64,000 bases of DNA from Sulfitobacter geojensis (GTDB lineage Bacteria > Pseudomonadota > Alphaproteobacteria > Rhodobacterales > Rhodobacteraceae): the NCBI RefSeq assembly GCF_000622325.1, contig NZ_JASE01000005.1:124001-188000 (forward strand), written 5' to 3'. Positions 9,554-18,139 of this stretch are shown here, piece by piece (within the stretch, counting starts at the first letter, position 1; each line of letters opens with the position of its first letter). The notes under the pieces are model-generated. The model made no database searches and was not told where the DNA came from. It saw only the letters and a list, made by a program, of their open reading frames with translations. Position numbers and translations under genes: made by a program.

Positions 9554-10509
9554 TCGGCCAGCGCCTCTTCGCGCAGCGCAGGCACTTTATCCGCATCAAT
9601 CAAACGCGCATTTTCTGGCTTTACCAAGGCTTCGAACCCTTTGGCCAAACCACCCGATGGCATCACCGCCGGATACATCCAGTTGGTGGTCGGCAGAATG
9701 CTTTGCGCCGCATCCGACACCATGAACTGCATGAACTCTGCTGCCAGTTCGGGCTGGTCCGATCCGGTCAAACGGCCGACAACCTCGATCTGCATATAAT
9801 GCCCTTCATCAAAAATCGCGGCCGCTTTGGTTTCATCTTCTTCCGCGATGATGTGATAGGCAGGCGAGGTCGTGTAGGACAAAACCATGTCCGCCTCGCC
9901 CTCAAGGAACAGGCCGTACGCCTCTGACCAGCCTTTGGTTACAGTCACAACGTTATCCGCCAAACCTTCCCAGATCGCGGGGGCCTCGTCGCCGTACACA
10001 TCTTTGACCCACATCAGCAGACCCAAACCGGGTGTCGATGAACGCGGATCCTGGATCACGATTTTCAGATCGCTCTCGCCCAGCGCCTTGAAGTTCGCAG
10101 GTGCGGCCAGTTCCTTGTTGTGCACAAAGGCGAAATACCCCCAGTCATAGGGCGCAAAGGTGGTGTCGGTCCAATCCACCGGCAGCGCGTAATCGGCCGT
10201 GACTTCGGTATCCGCAAACAGGCCGGTATCCTTGGCCGCAGCGATCAAGCTGGTATCCAGCCCCAAGACCAGATCCGCATCCGTGCGCGCGCCTTCCAGC
10301 TTGAGCCGCGCCAGCAACGCCGCGCCGTCGCCGTTGCCGACAAATTCCAGATCACAGCCACAGGTTTCTTCGAACGCCTTTTCAATCTGCGGGCCCGGAC
10401 CCCAATCCGCGACAAAACTGTCATAGGTATATACAACAAGTTCAGGCGTATCCGCAGCGGCTGCTGACGCGGCAATCAGTGTTGTGGCAGCAAGTGTAAG
10501 AGCCTTCAT
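9529..10509 (-). CDS. thiB: Thiamine ABC transporter substrate-binding protein
   Basis: 326 aa periplasmic binding protein. The signal peptide is MKALTLAATTLIAASAAAA; the mature part begins DTPELVVYTYDSF, matching ThiB/TbpA. The conserved DLVLGLD and APYDWGYFAFVHNK segments are present. ATG 10509 is preceded by GGAGG 5 nt upstream; an in-frame start 12 bases upstream is disfavoured. First gene of thiBPQ, about 45 bases after the TPP riboswitch. Confidence 0.94.
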   Translation of the reverse strand: MKALTLAATTLIAASAAAADTPELVVYTYDSFVADWGPGPQIEKAFEETCGCDLEFVGNGDGAALLARLKLEGARTDADLVLGLDTSLIAAAKDTGLFADTEVTADYALPVDWTDTTFAPYDWGYFAFVHNKELAAPANFKALGESDLKIVIQDPRSSTPGLGLLMWVKDVYGDEAPAIWEGLADNVVTVTKGWSEAYGLFLEGEADMVLSYTTSPAYHIIAEEDETKAAAIFDEGHYMQIEVVGRLTGSDQPELAAEFMQFMVSDAAQSILPTTNWMYPAVMPSGGLAKGFEALVKPENARLIDADKVPALREEALAEWLSALSQ

Positions 10510-10551
10510 GGCATCCTCCAAAATGCGGCGCAGAGAGGTATTGGAGCGTGT

Positions 10552-10640
10552 CCCAGACCTTCCCTCCGCCGGTGTTAACCGGTTCAGGTTCGACGGGTCA
10601 GCTTGCGCTATCTCAGCTCTTTCGAGCCCCCCGAGGTGGG
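10552..10640 (-). promoter_or_regulatory. TPP riboswitch (THI element) upstream of thiBPQ
   Basis: On the minus strand the element runs from CCCACCTCGGGG, through CTGAGA, ACCCGT, GAACCTGA and an arm CCGGTTAACACCGG, to GGAGGGAAGGT. ACCT near 10637 pairs with AGGT near 10557 to close P1. This is the standard TPP aptamer order. It lies 43 bases before the thiB start, so thiamine pyrophosphate should repress thiBPQ, probably at translation. Confidence 0.96.
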
Positions 10641-10740
10641 GAAAGGGATAGGGGCAAGGGGGGTGGTTGGCAAGAGCCTCGGCATCGGAGGTAGTGTGCC
10701 TGACGGACGGGACCTTAGATTTTTCAATATCCGATCCCGA

Positions 10741-11232
10741 TCAAGCAATGAATCGGACCACCATCGCGCTTACCCACAGGCCAAAACCAAAAATCGTATG
10801 AGTGATAATGCCCTTTACCCGCATCTTCCAAGGCTCAGATGCCTTTGCCATCGCGACACCCCATCCGAAAAGCGGCTGAAAGATTAACCAGGGAATGAAC
10901 ACTGTTACCAGCCCAAAGATCAACGACCGGGCCAGATCAGGCGTTGTTACTGCGTCGGGCCCGAATATGGCCACAAACCCGATACCGAACACGACCCCAA
11001 GCGCGATATGAGCGCTCCAGCCAAGGGCGGCCTCGGTCCGGACCGGTTCCAAGTTGCGAACGTCCCCCTGTGCAAGCACCCCATGGCGTGCCGATCCAGC
11101 CCATCGCCCGACCAGACGATAAAACCCATGTGTGGCCGACCATCCCTGGCGCATGACACCCACAACATCTGTCACAACTGTCGCACCCAATCCGATAAAC
11201 GCACCCCAAAACACCAGCTCTGCGAAATTCAT
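10741..11232 (-). CDS. DUF2938-type membrane protein
   Basis: 163 aa with about four hydrophobic segments (near residues 5-27, 70-92, 100-122, 140-162). It resembles the DUF2938 family of unknown function: the start is MNFAELVFWGAFIGLGATVVTD-like, with a central GW..H..LG segment and FQPLFGWG. It is divergently transcribed from a MerR-type regulator with 64 bases between starts, so it is the likely target of that regulator. No catalytic motif is visible and no function is assigned. Confidence 0.75.
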   Translation of the reverse strand: MNFAELVFWGAFIGLGATVVTDVVGVMRQGWSATHGFYRLVGRWAGSARHGVLAQGDVRNLEPVRTEAALGWSAHIALGVVFGIGFVAIFGPDAVTTPDLARSLIFGLVTVFIPWLIFQPLFGWGVAMAKASEPWKMRVKGIITHTIFGFGLWVSAMVVRFIA

Positions 11233-11296
11233 ATGCTTTCCTTTCTCTCAAGAATCCCGCACCTGTTGTGCAACTTGAAGCGTGGTTGAGGTCAAT

Positions 11297-11737
11297 ATGT
11301 TACGGCTGGATATCTCTCAGGTCGCACAGCAAAGCGGCATTGCCCCGTCGGCTCTGCGATTTTATGAAAAATTGGGGTTGATCGCCTCGGACGGCAGGCA
11401 TGGTTTGCGCAGGCAGTACGACGATGGTGTCCTGATCCGGCTGGCCCTAATCGCTCTGGGGCAGCGTGCCGGTTATTCCCTGGACGAAATCGGGACCCTG
11501 TTTCAATTGAAAGAAGACAACATTCGCCTGTGTCGACAAGATCTGCGCGATCAGGCCACCGCGCTGAGACAACAGGCAACTGAACTTCAGGCCACAGCAG
11601 ATCTGCTGGACCATATCTCGTCCTGTACGGCACAGTCACACCTGGAATGCCCCCATTTTCAGTCGCTGATCAAAGATATGCTGACAGACAAAAAGGGTGA
11701 CCCAATCGCCGCTGCGCATAGCCCTCTTGGTCTCTAA
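11297..11737 (+). CDS. MerR-family transcriptional regulator
   Basis: 146 aa. The N-terminal winged helix-turn-helix is MerR-like (DISQVAQQSGIAPSALRFYEKLGLI), followed by the dimerisation helix and a C-terminal cysteine/histidine cluster, SSCTAQSHLECPHF, that could sense a metal or redox state. ATG 11297 was chosen over an in-frame GTG at 11282; GAGG lies 6 nt upstream. The divergent DUF2938 gene is the obvious target. Ligand unknown: the cysteine spacing does not match CueR or SoxR closely enough to name it. Confidence 0.85.
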   Translation: MLRLDISQVAQQSGIAPSALRFYEKLGLIASDGRHGLRRQYDDGVLIRLALIALGQRAGYSLDEIGTLFQLKEDNIRLCRQDLRDQATALRQQATELQATADLLDHISSCTAQSHLECPHFQSLIKDMLTDKKGDPIAAAHSPLGL

Positions 11738-11794
11738 GCCCCTTGAGCCACCTCTCCTCGCCCGCTAAAGCTCTCCCCAACAGGAGCACCGCAT

Positions 11795-12898
11795 ATGTCG
11801 ATCAACAGCTTTGGCCATCTTTTCCGCGTGACCACTTGGGGCGAAAGCCACGGGCCGGCGTTGGGTGCAACCGTCGATGGCTGCCCGCCCGGCGTGCCGG
11901 TGGATGCGGAAATGATCCAGCACTGGCTTGATAAACGCAAACCGGGGCAGAACAAATACACCACACAGCGGCGCGAGGCGGACGAGGTGCGCATCCTGTC
12001 GGGAGTGTTTGAGGGCGTCACTACCGGCACGCCTATCCAGCTGATGATCGAGAACACAGATCAACGCTCCAAGGACTACGGCGATATCAAGGACAAGTTC
12101 CGCCCCGGTCACGCCGACATCACCTATTACCAGAAATACGGCATCCGCGATTATCGCGGGGGCGGACGGTCATCGGCCCGTGAAACCGCATCCCGTGTCG
12201 CTGCGGGCGGTCTGGCCCGCGAAGCGATCAAGGCGCTGGCCCCCAACCTGCAAATCACCGGTTACATGGTGCAGATGGGGCCGCACCAGATTGACCGCAA
12301 CAGTTTTGACTGGGACCAGATCGAACAAAACCCATTTTGGGTGCCGGATATCAAAGCCGCAACGGAATGGGCCGATTACCTTGATGGCTTGCGCAAGTCC
12401 GGCTCCTCCGTGGGTGCCATCATCGAAGTGACCGCGCGCAATGTACCTGCCGGTCTGGGTGCGCCCGTTTACGGCAAACTAGACACCGATCTTGCCGCTG
12501 CAATGATGTCAATCAATGCCGTCAAAGGTGTGGAAATCGGCGAAGGCATGTCAGCGGCGATGCTCACAGGCGAGCTGAACGCAGACGAGATTTATATGGG
12601 CAACGATGGCCAGCCCCGTTATTCGTCAAACCACGCTGGCGGTATTCTTGGCGGGATCAGCACCGGACAGGACATCGTTGTGCGCTTTGCGGTGAAACCG
12701 ACCTCAAGTATCCTGACCACCCGCAAGACCATCACCAAAACCGGTGAAGAAACCGAGATCATCACCAAGGGCCGCCATGACCCCTGTGTTGGCATCCGAG
12801 CGGTGCCGGTCGGCGAGGCGATGATGGCCTGCGTGTTGCTGGATCACATGTTGCTTCATCGCGGTCAGGTCGGCGAAAACCGCGGGCATATCGGCTGA
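11795..12898 (+). CDS. aroC: Chorismate synthase
   Basis: 367 aa. Converts 5-enolpyruvylshikimate 3-phosphate to chorismate with reduced FMN as cofactor; last step of the shikimate pathway. Signatures seen: GESHGPALG near the N-terminus, RPGHAD and [12 protein letters not shown] in the middle, and the C-terminal GRHDPC motif. Length is normal. The ATG is preceded by AACAGGAG. Probably monocistronic; the next gene starts about 80 bases later. Confidence 0.97.
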   Translation: MSINSFGHLFRVTTWGESHGPALGATVDGCPPGVPVDAEMIQHWLDKRKPGQNKYTTQRREADEVRILSGVFEGVTTGTPIQLMIENTDQRSKDYGDIKDKFRPGHADITYYQKYGIRDYRGGGRSSARETASRVAAGGLAREAIKALAPNLQITGYMVQMGPHQIDRNSFDWDQIEQNPFWVPDIKAATEWADYLDGLRKSGSSVGAIIEVTARNVPAGLGAPVYGKLDTDLAAAMMSINAVKGVEIGEGMSAAMLTGELNADEIYMGNDGQPRYSSNHAGGILGGISTGQDIVVRFAVKPTSSILTTRKTITKTGEETEIITKGRHDPCVGIRAVPVGEAMMACVLLDHMLLHRGQVGENRGHIG

Positions 12899-12980
12899 CG
12901 GCGACGGGTTTTCCAAGAAACACCTGCCCTCTTGCGAACCCGTCTTGCACTTCCCCGACCAGAGGCGCATTAAATGCCGC

Positions 12981-13955
12981 ATGGCAGCACCCCTTATTCA
13001 AAACCGGCCCGGACGCGCTATCGCATTGAAAACCGGTGCCATATTCCTGTTTATGGTCATGTCGGCCCTGATCAAAGCCGCTTCTGAATATGTCCCCCCG
13101 GGACAATCCGTGTTCTTCCGGTCCTTTTTTGCCATGCCGATCATCATCGGCTGGCTCTGGCAACAAGGTCACTTGCACGACGGATTCAAAGCCAACAACA
13201 TCCTTGGCCACATCTGGCGCGGGCTGTTCGGGACAACCGCGATGGCGCTGTCTTTTGCCGGCCTCGCCTTGCTGCCCCTGCCCGAAGTCACCGCCATCGG
13301 CTATGCCACGCCAATGTTCACTGTACTGTTTGCGGCGATTTTCCTGGGCGAACAGGTGCGGCTGTTCCGTCTCTCTGCTGTTGCCCTTGGCCTTGTGGGC
13401 GTCATGGTGGTCCTCGCCCCGCGCATTTCTATAGATCAAGGGTATTCCGATGCCGCGACCTTTGGCGCGCTGCTGATCCTGATCTCCGCAGTTCTGCGCG
13501 CAATGGTGCAAATCCACGTGCGCAAACTGGTGCAAACCGACAGCACCTCGGCCATCGTCTTTTACTTCTCGCTGACCGCGACAGTTGTTTCCCTGCTTAG
13601 CCTGCCCTTGGGTTGGATTTTTCCAACACCTGCATTGGCATGGACGTTCCCGGGTTTCGGCATCATCGGACTGGTTGTCTGTGCCGGCCTGATCGGCGGC
13701 GTTGCGCAAATTATGATCACCTCGTCTTACCGCTTTGGCACCGTCTCCATGCTGGCCCCTTTCGATTATTCCTCGATGATCTTTGCCACGCTGATCGGCT
13801 GGATGGTCTTTGGCGAAATTCCGACAGTAACGATTTTGATCGGTGCCACCCTTGTCATTGCCGGAGGTGTGCTGATCATATGGCGCGAACGCCAGCTGGG
13901 GTTGGACCGCAGCAAATCAAAACCCAGCATCGCCCCCGCAGGCTCGCCTAATTGA
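12981..13955 (+). CDS. DMT-superfamily (EamA) transporter
   Basis: 324 aa with ten predicted membrane spans in two EamA repeats, as in drug/metabolite exporters. The first repeat starts about residue 15 (ALKTGAIFLFMVMSALIKAASEY) and the second about residue 160. The substrate is unknown. ATG 12981 is preferred to an in-frame TTG at 12945, which would add polar residues without family support; the ribosome site is weak in either case. The stop is 9 bases before cobO, so the two are probably co-transcribed, without an obvious metabolic link. Confidence 0.85.
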   Translation: MAAPLIQNRPGRAIALKTGAIFLFMVMSALIKAASEYVPPGQSVFFRSFFAMPIIIGWLWQQGHLHDGFKANNILGHIWRGLFGTTAMALSFAGLALLPLPEVTAIGYATPMFTVLFAAIFLGEQVRLFRLSAVALGLVGVMVVLAPRISIDQGYSDAATFGALLILISAVLRAMVQIHVRKLVQTDSTSAIVFYFSLTATVVSLLSLPLGWIFPTPALAWTFPGFGIIGLVVCAGLIGGVAQIMITSSYRFGTVSMLAPFDYSSMIFATLIGWMVFGEIPTVTILIGATLVIAGGVLIIWRERQLGLDRSKSKPSIAPAGSPN

Positions 13956-13964
13956 GGACATCCT

Positions 13965-14558
13965 ATGTCAGACGATCACAAAGCCAAAATGCAAGAACGC
14001 CAAGCCACCCAGCGCGCCAAAGTGGCCGAACTGCAAGACCCTGAAAAAGGTCTGGTGCTGGTGCATACCGGTGCCGGCAAGGGCAAATCCTCATCCGCCT
14101 TCGGCGTGATTGTGCGCGCGTTGGGCTGGAAACAGAAGGTCGGCGTTGTACAGTTTATCAAAGGCAAATGGAAAACCGGCGAACGCCAGTTTTTCGACCG
14201 TCTGGGCGAGGTCACATGGCACACCATGGGCGAAGGATTTACTTGGGACACCCAAGACAAGGACCGCGATATCGCCGCCGCCCAGGCTGCTTTTGCCAAG
14301 GGCCGCGAGATGATGGAAAGCGGCGATTACGACCTGATCGTCATGGATGAAATCAACATCGCCATGCGCTATGAATATATCTCGGTCGAGGACGTCATCG
14401 CAGGCCTGGACGCACGCGACAAACGCACCGGCGTGATCCTGACGGGCCGCGATGCCAAACCGGCGCTTTGTGAATATGCCGATCTGGTGACTGAAATGAC
14501 CGAGGTGAAACACCCGTTCAAAGCCGGTATCAAAGCCCAGCGTGGTGTTGATTTTTAG
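13965..14558 (+). CDS. cobO: Cob(I)yrinic acid a,c-diamide adenosyltransferase
   Basis: 197 aa CobO/BtuR/CobA-type enzyme that adenosylates cobalamin or its corrinoid precursors using ATP. The P-loop-like motif HTGAGKGKSSSAFG lies near residue 35; GVVQFIKGKWKTGE and the DEINIAMRY segment are family hallmarks. GAGGACATCCT precedes the ATG. No other cobalamin gene is nearby, so it may serve corrinoid salvage or be separated from the main cob cluster. Convergent with ilvE. Confidence 0.93.
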   Translation: MSDDHKAKMQERQATQRAKVAELQDPEKGLVLVHTGAGKGKSSSAFGVIVRALGWKQKVGVVQFIKGKWKTGERQFFDRLGEVTWHTMGEGFTWDTQDKDRDIAAAQAAFAKGREMMESGDYDLIVMDEINIAMRYEYISVEDVIAGLDARDKRTGVILTGRDAKPALCEYADLVTEMTEVKHPFKAGIKAQRGVDF

Positions 14559-14638
14559 GGGCTCTTGCGCGCCCTTCTCGGGGCAGAATGGAAAAGCGGA
14601 ACGGTTTGCACCGCCCCGCCTTGATCAAAGCTGGTCGG

Positions 14639-15508
14639 TTAAACCCGCACCAGCTTTTCGTAACTCTCTGCGATGTCGCGTGTCATCGCGCCCACTTCAA
14701 ACGTATAATCGCCAATCTGGCCAACCGGTGTGACCTCTGCCGCCGTGCCGGTCAGCCAACACTGTTCGAACCCTTCCAACTCTTCGGGCATGATGTGGCG
14801 CTCGTGTACCTTGATGCCCTTTTCCTTCAGCATCCCCACAACCGTCTGGCGCGTGATGCCGTTCAGGAAACAATCGGGATCGGGCGTGTGCACCTCGCCA
14901 TCCTTGACGAAAAAGATATTCGCGCCCGTCGCTTCGGCCACATAGCCGCGATAATCAAACATCATTGCGTCTGAACAACCCTTCGCCTCTGCGGCGTGTT
15001 TGGACATCGTGCAGATCATATAAAGCCCCGCCGCTTTCGCGTGACAGGGAATGGTCTCGGGCGACGGGCGCTTCCATTTGGAGATGTCCAGCTTGGCACC
15101 TTTCATTTTGGCATCACCGTAATAGGCACCCCATTCCCATGCTGCAATCGCAAGACGCACGGGGTTCTTGGCCGATGCCACCCCCATGTCCTCGCCCGCA
15201 CCGCGCCATGCAATGGCACGGACATAAGCGTCTTGCAGACCAGAGGCGGCCAGCACTTCAACCTTGGCCGCTTCGATTTCGTCGGCGGTCCACGGGATTT
15301 CAAAATCGACCATCTCGGCAGAGCGCTTCAACCGCTCCGAATGTGCGCGGCTTTTGAAAATCTTGCCATTATACGCGCGCTCCCCCTCGAACACGGAAGA
15401 TGCGTAATGCATCGCATGGGTCAGGATATGGATGTTGGCGTCACGCCACTCCACCAACTTGCCATCCAGCCAGATCTGGCCGTCCCGATCATCATATGCA
15501 CCCGCCAT
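14639..15508 (-). CDS. ilvE: Branched-chain amino acid aminotransferase
   Basis: 289 aa class IV PLP aminotransferase; last step of leucine, isoleucine and valine synthesis. HYASSVFEGERAY at the N-terminus, the PLP-lysine region CHAKAAGLYM, EATGANIFFVKDG and the GITRQTVV block are all present. Start at MAGAYDDRDG with AGGAG 6 nt upstream. It stands alone and is divergent from petP across 171 bases that hold no gene. Confidence 0.95.
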   Translation of the reverse strand: MAGAYDDRDGQIWLDGKLVEWRDANIHILTHAMHYASSVFEGERAYNGKIFKSRAHSERLKRSAEMVDFEIPWTADEIEAAKVEVLAASGLQDAYVRAIAWRGAGEDMGVASAKNPVRLAIAAWEWGAYYGDAKMKGAKLDISKWKRPSPETIPCHAKAAGLYMICTMSKHAAEAKGCSDAMMFDYRGYVAEATGANIFFVKDGEVHTPDPDCFLNGITRQTVVGMLKEKGIKVHERHIMPEELEGFEQCWLTGTAAEVTPVGQIGDYTFEVGAMTRDIAESYEKLVRV

Positions 15509-15679
15509 GGTATTTCTCCTGAACCTTAGTCTTTTTATGAATATTGCGCAGATAGGTCCGATATGGATATTTACTGTCGCAAAAGCTGGATTTGACTAGC
15601 CTTTCACCCTTGGAGTGTCAACAAGGCTGACGTAAACTCAAAGCAGCGATCCGTCCGTAACCGACAAAAGAGCCGCCCT

Positions 15680-16192
15680 ATGCCCGACACGCGCCATCCG
15701 AAACCTGCCCGCGGTGAAAACCTGCTGTTTCTGACCGATGAACAGCTGCGCCAAGGCAGCGAAGCGATGTTTTTTGCCTATCGCGGATTTACCGCCGATC
15801 CTGACCGAATTCTGGCGGACATGGCCTATGGTCGGGCCCACCACCGCGCCTTGCACTTTGTCGGACGCGCACCGGGAACAACCGTGAACAATCTGCTGAA
15901 CATTCTGGGGGTCACGAAACAATCGCTTAATCGTGTGTTGCGCACATTGATTGCCGATGGTCTGGTCGAAAGCAAAATCGGACGGAACGACAAACGGGAA
16001 CGGCACTTGCATCTTACGGAACAAGGGCGGGCATTGGAACAAAAGCTGTCAGATGCGCAGCGGGCGCGGTTGCGGGCCGCGTTTCGCGATGCCGGTCCTG
16101 AAGCCGTTGCAGGATTTCGCACCGTTCTGGAGGCCATGATGGACCCTGAAATGCACAGCAGCTACACCAAATTACGGGAGACCGGCCTTTGA
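15680..16192 (+). CDS. petP: MarR-family regulator, PetP-like
   Basis: 170 aa. A MarR winged-helix domain occupies about residues 50-140 (NNLLNILGVTKQSLNRVLRTLIADGLV, then a wing with GRNDKRERHLHLTEQG). Together with the overlapping response regulator it matches the Rhodobacter capsulatus petP-petR pair, whose PetR was reported as needed for photosynthetic and respiratory growth and lies upstream of the bc1 genes there. Here the pair is 10.5 kb from petABC and points the other way. The name rests on pairing and resemblance. Confidence 0.75.
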   Translation: MPDTRHPKPARGENLLFLTDEQLRQGSEAMFFAYRGFTADPDRILADMAYGRAHHRALHFVGRAPGTTVNNLLNILGVTKQSLNRVLRTLIADGLVESKIGRNDKRERHLHLTEQGRALEQKLSDAQRARLRAAFRDAGPEAVAGFRTVLEAMMDPEMHSSYTKLRETGL

Positions 16193-16890
16193 GCGACATG
16201 AATGCCCACCTGCTGATCGTAGACGACGACGAACGCATTCGCAGTCTGTTGCAAAAGTTCCTGATGCGGCACGGATTTCTGGTAACAGCCGCACGCGACG
16301 CCGCCCATGCACGGCGTATCCTTGCGGGTCTGGATTTCGACATGATCGTGCTGGATGTGATGATGCCGGGCGAGGATGGTCTGGCGCTGACAGCTTCCTT
16401 GCGTGAAACCATGCAAACGCCGATCCTGCTGCTAACCGCCAAAGGCGAGACTGAAAACCGCATCGAAGGGTTGGAAGCAGGGGCCGACGATTATCTGGCC
16501 AAACCGTTCGAGCCCAAGGAACTTCTGCTGCGGATCAACGCGATCCTGCGGCGCATGCCCGAAGCCGGTGCCGCAGACGTTGCGCCCAAGGTGATGTCGC
16601 TGGGGGCCATCCGCTATGATCTGGAACGCGGCGAGATGTGGGAAGGCGACGCGTTGGTGCGGTTGACCGCCACCGAAGTGCAGCTGATGAAGATTTTTTC
16701 GGCGCAACCCGGTGAACCGCTGAGCCGTGCAAAACTGGTCGAGGAACTAGGTCGGGATCGCGGTCAGGCACAAGAACGCGCGGTCGACGTCCAGATCACA
16801 CGGTTACGCCGCAAGATCGAGGACAACCCCAAACAGCCGCGCTACCTGCAAACGGTGCGCGGCGCGGGATATATGTTGGCACCGGATTAG
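16189..16890 (+). CDS. petR: OmpR-type response regulator, PetR-like
   Basis: 233 aa. Receiver domain with the acidic pocket DDDE near the N-terminus, phospho-acceptor Asp in VLDVMMPGEDG and conserved Lys in AKPFEPKELL; C-terminal winged-helix DNA-binding domain ending RLRRKIEDNPKQPRYLQTVRGAGYM. The TTG at 16189 overlaps the petP stop and has GGGAG 8 nt upstream; ATG 16198 is too far from that site. No sensor kinase is adjacent. A 30-bp repeat begins 22 bases after the stop. Confidence 0.85.
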   Translation: MSDMNAHLLIVDDDERIRSLLQKFLMRHGFLVTAARDAAHARRILAGLDFDMIVLDVMMPGEDGLALTASLRETMQTPILLLTAKGETENRIEGLEAGADDYLAKPFEPKELLLRINAILRRMPEAGAADVAPKVMSLGAIRYDLERGEMWEGDALVRLTATEVQLMKIFSAQPGEPLSRAKLVEELGRDRGQAQERAVDVQITRLRRKIEDNPKQPRYLQTVRGAGYMLAPD

Positions 16891-16912
16891 CGCCTGTTGG
16901 CGCGGGTTGAGG

Positions 16913-16942
16913 GTGCGGACAGTATATAAGGCCAAAAAGAGA
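16913..16942 (+). repeat. 30-bp repeat, copy 1 (upstream of xseB)
   Basis: The 30 bases here, centred on GGACAGTATATAAGGCC, recur without mismatch at 36633-36662 on the other strand. In both places the copy lies just after a stop codon and points toward the next gene on its strand. Just upstream is a small GC hairpin, GCGCC-TGTT-GGCGC. A 16-codon open frame begins at 16942 and ends at 16992; nothing else supports it as a gene. Confidence 0.85.
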
Positions 16943-17015
16943 TGCAGAGCGTGTCTGGCGAAGGAAGCGGTTCCTGTTTATTGTGGCGCTGAATGAAGAA
17001 GTATGAGGCGCGGCG

Positions 17016-17258
17016 ATGTCTGACACAGCGATTGAAGAGATGAGTTTCGAAGCGGCAATGGCGGAACTGGAGAAGGTTCTGGGCCAACTGGAACGTGGCG
17101 ATGTTGCACTGGACGAAAGTATCGCATTGTACGAACGCGGTGCGGCGTTAAAGGCCCGCTGCGAGACCAAGCTGAAGGAAGCCGAGGAAAAGGTTGCCGC
17201 CATCACGTTGGACGCGGATGGCAATCCGACGGGACTAAAACCTGTTGAGGGGTTATAG
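17016..17258 (+). CDS. xseB: Exodeoxyribonuclease VII small subunit
   Basis: 80 aa, normal for XseB. Small helical subunit that assembles in several copies on XseA to make the single-strand-specific exonuclease VII. The family core is clear: SFEAAMAELEKVLGQLERG, then LDESIALYERGAALKARCE and the C-terminal helix LKEAEEKV. It stands ahead of ispA and dxs with gaps of a few bases, the arrangement usual in proteobacteria; xseA is not in this window. Confidence 0.95.
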   Translation: MSDTAIEEMSFEAAMAELEKVLGQLERGDVALDESIALYERGAALKARCETKLKEAEEKVAAITLDADGNPTGLKPVEGL

Positions 17259-17264
17259 GGGCAC

Positions 17265-18131
17265 GTGTTTGACGCAGCTCTGACCCAAGCGGCGCAACGA
17301 GTGGCCGCACATTTCGATCACGTTTTGGCGCAGCTCGATGATCTGCCACTTACGCAGGCGATGGCCCATGCCACGGATGGCGGCAAGCGTTTGCGCGGGT
17401 TTCTGGTGTTGGAAACAGCACGGCTGCACGGGATCGGTGCCGAGGTCGCGATTTGGCCGGCCACAGCGATCGAGGCATTGCATGCCTATTCGCTGGTGCA
17501 TGACGATCTGCCTTGCATGGATGATGACGATCTGCGGCGCGGCCTCCCCACCGTGCATCGCAAGTGGGACGAGGCGACGGCAGTACTGGCCGGCGATGCC
17601 TTGCAGGCGCTGGCCTTTGAACTTGTCACCGCGCCAGAGGTCGGCAGCGGCGATTTACGTGCGAAACTGGCGCGCACCCTTGCGGTTGCTGCTGGTGCGC
17701 AGGGCATGGTTTTGGGACAGACACTGGATATTGCAGCGGAAACCGCGCCTGAACCGCTGTCACTGGATGCCATAACCGCATTGCAACAGGGCAAAACAGG
17801 TGCTTTGATTGCTTGGGCCGCACTTGCCGGACCGCGCATGGCCGGTGCCGATACAGCGCCGTTGGCCGCCTATGCAAAAGCGCTGGGGCTTGCGTTTCAA
17901 ATTGCGGATGACATTCTGGATGTGACCGGCGATACCGCCACTGTTGGCAAGGCCACGGGAAAGGATGCCTCTGCCGGAAAGGCCACCTTCGTGTCGCATC
18001 TGGGTCTGGATGGGGCCAAACGCCGCGCCAATGAACTGATGCAATCTGCCTGTGATGCATTAAGTGTTTATGGCGGGGATGCAGATACACTGCGCGACGC
18101 AGCCCGCTTTGTTGTCGCCCGCAAGAACTGA
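17265..18131 (+). CDS. ispA: Farnesyl diphosphate synthase (polyprenyl synthetase)
   Basis: 288 aa. Condenses isopentenyl and dimethylallyl diphosphates to geranyl then farnesyl diphosphate. First aspartate-rich motif [14 protein letters not shown] near residue 83, second DDILD near 212, with GKTGALI between. Short IspA-type length. GTG start 6 bases after the xseB stop, with GGGG upstream. It lies in xseB-ispA-dxs, linking prenyl-chain synthesis to the first MEP-pathway enzyme next door. Confidence 0.95.
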   Translation: MFDAALTQAAQRVAAHFDHVLAQLDDLPLTQAMAHATDGGKRLRGFLVLETARLHGIGAEVAIWPATAIEALHAYSLVHDDLPCMDDDDLRRGLPTVHRKWDEATAVLAGDALQALAFELVTAPEVGSGDLRAKLARTLAVAAGAQGMVLGQTLDIAAETAPEPLSLDAITALQQGKTGALIAWAALAGPRMAGADTAPLAAYAKALGLAFQIADDILDVTGDTATVGKATGKDASAGKATFVSHLGLDGAKRRANELMQSACDALSVYGGDADTLRDAARFVVARKN

Positions 18132-18139
18132 GGGACTTC

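Noticed and set aside
11233..11296. Possible MerR-type promoter in the gap between DUF2938 and merR
   Set aside because: No pair of -35 and -10 boxes with the long MerR spacing and a central dyad could be aligned; TTGAAG and TATGTT are too close together and overlap the start codon.
12903..12944. GACGGGTT and AACCCGTC after aroC as a terminator
   Set aside because: The loop is 26 bases and no T-run follows.
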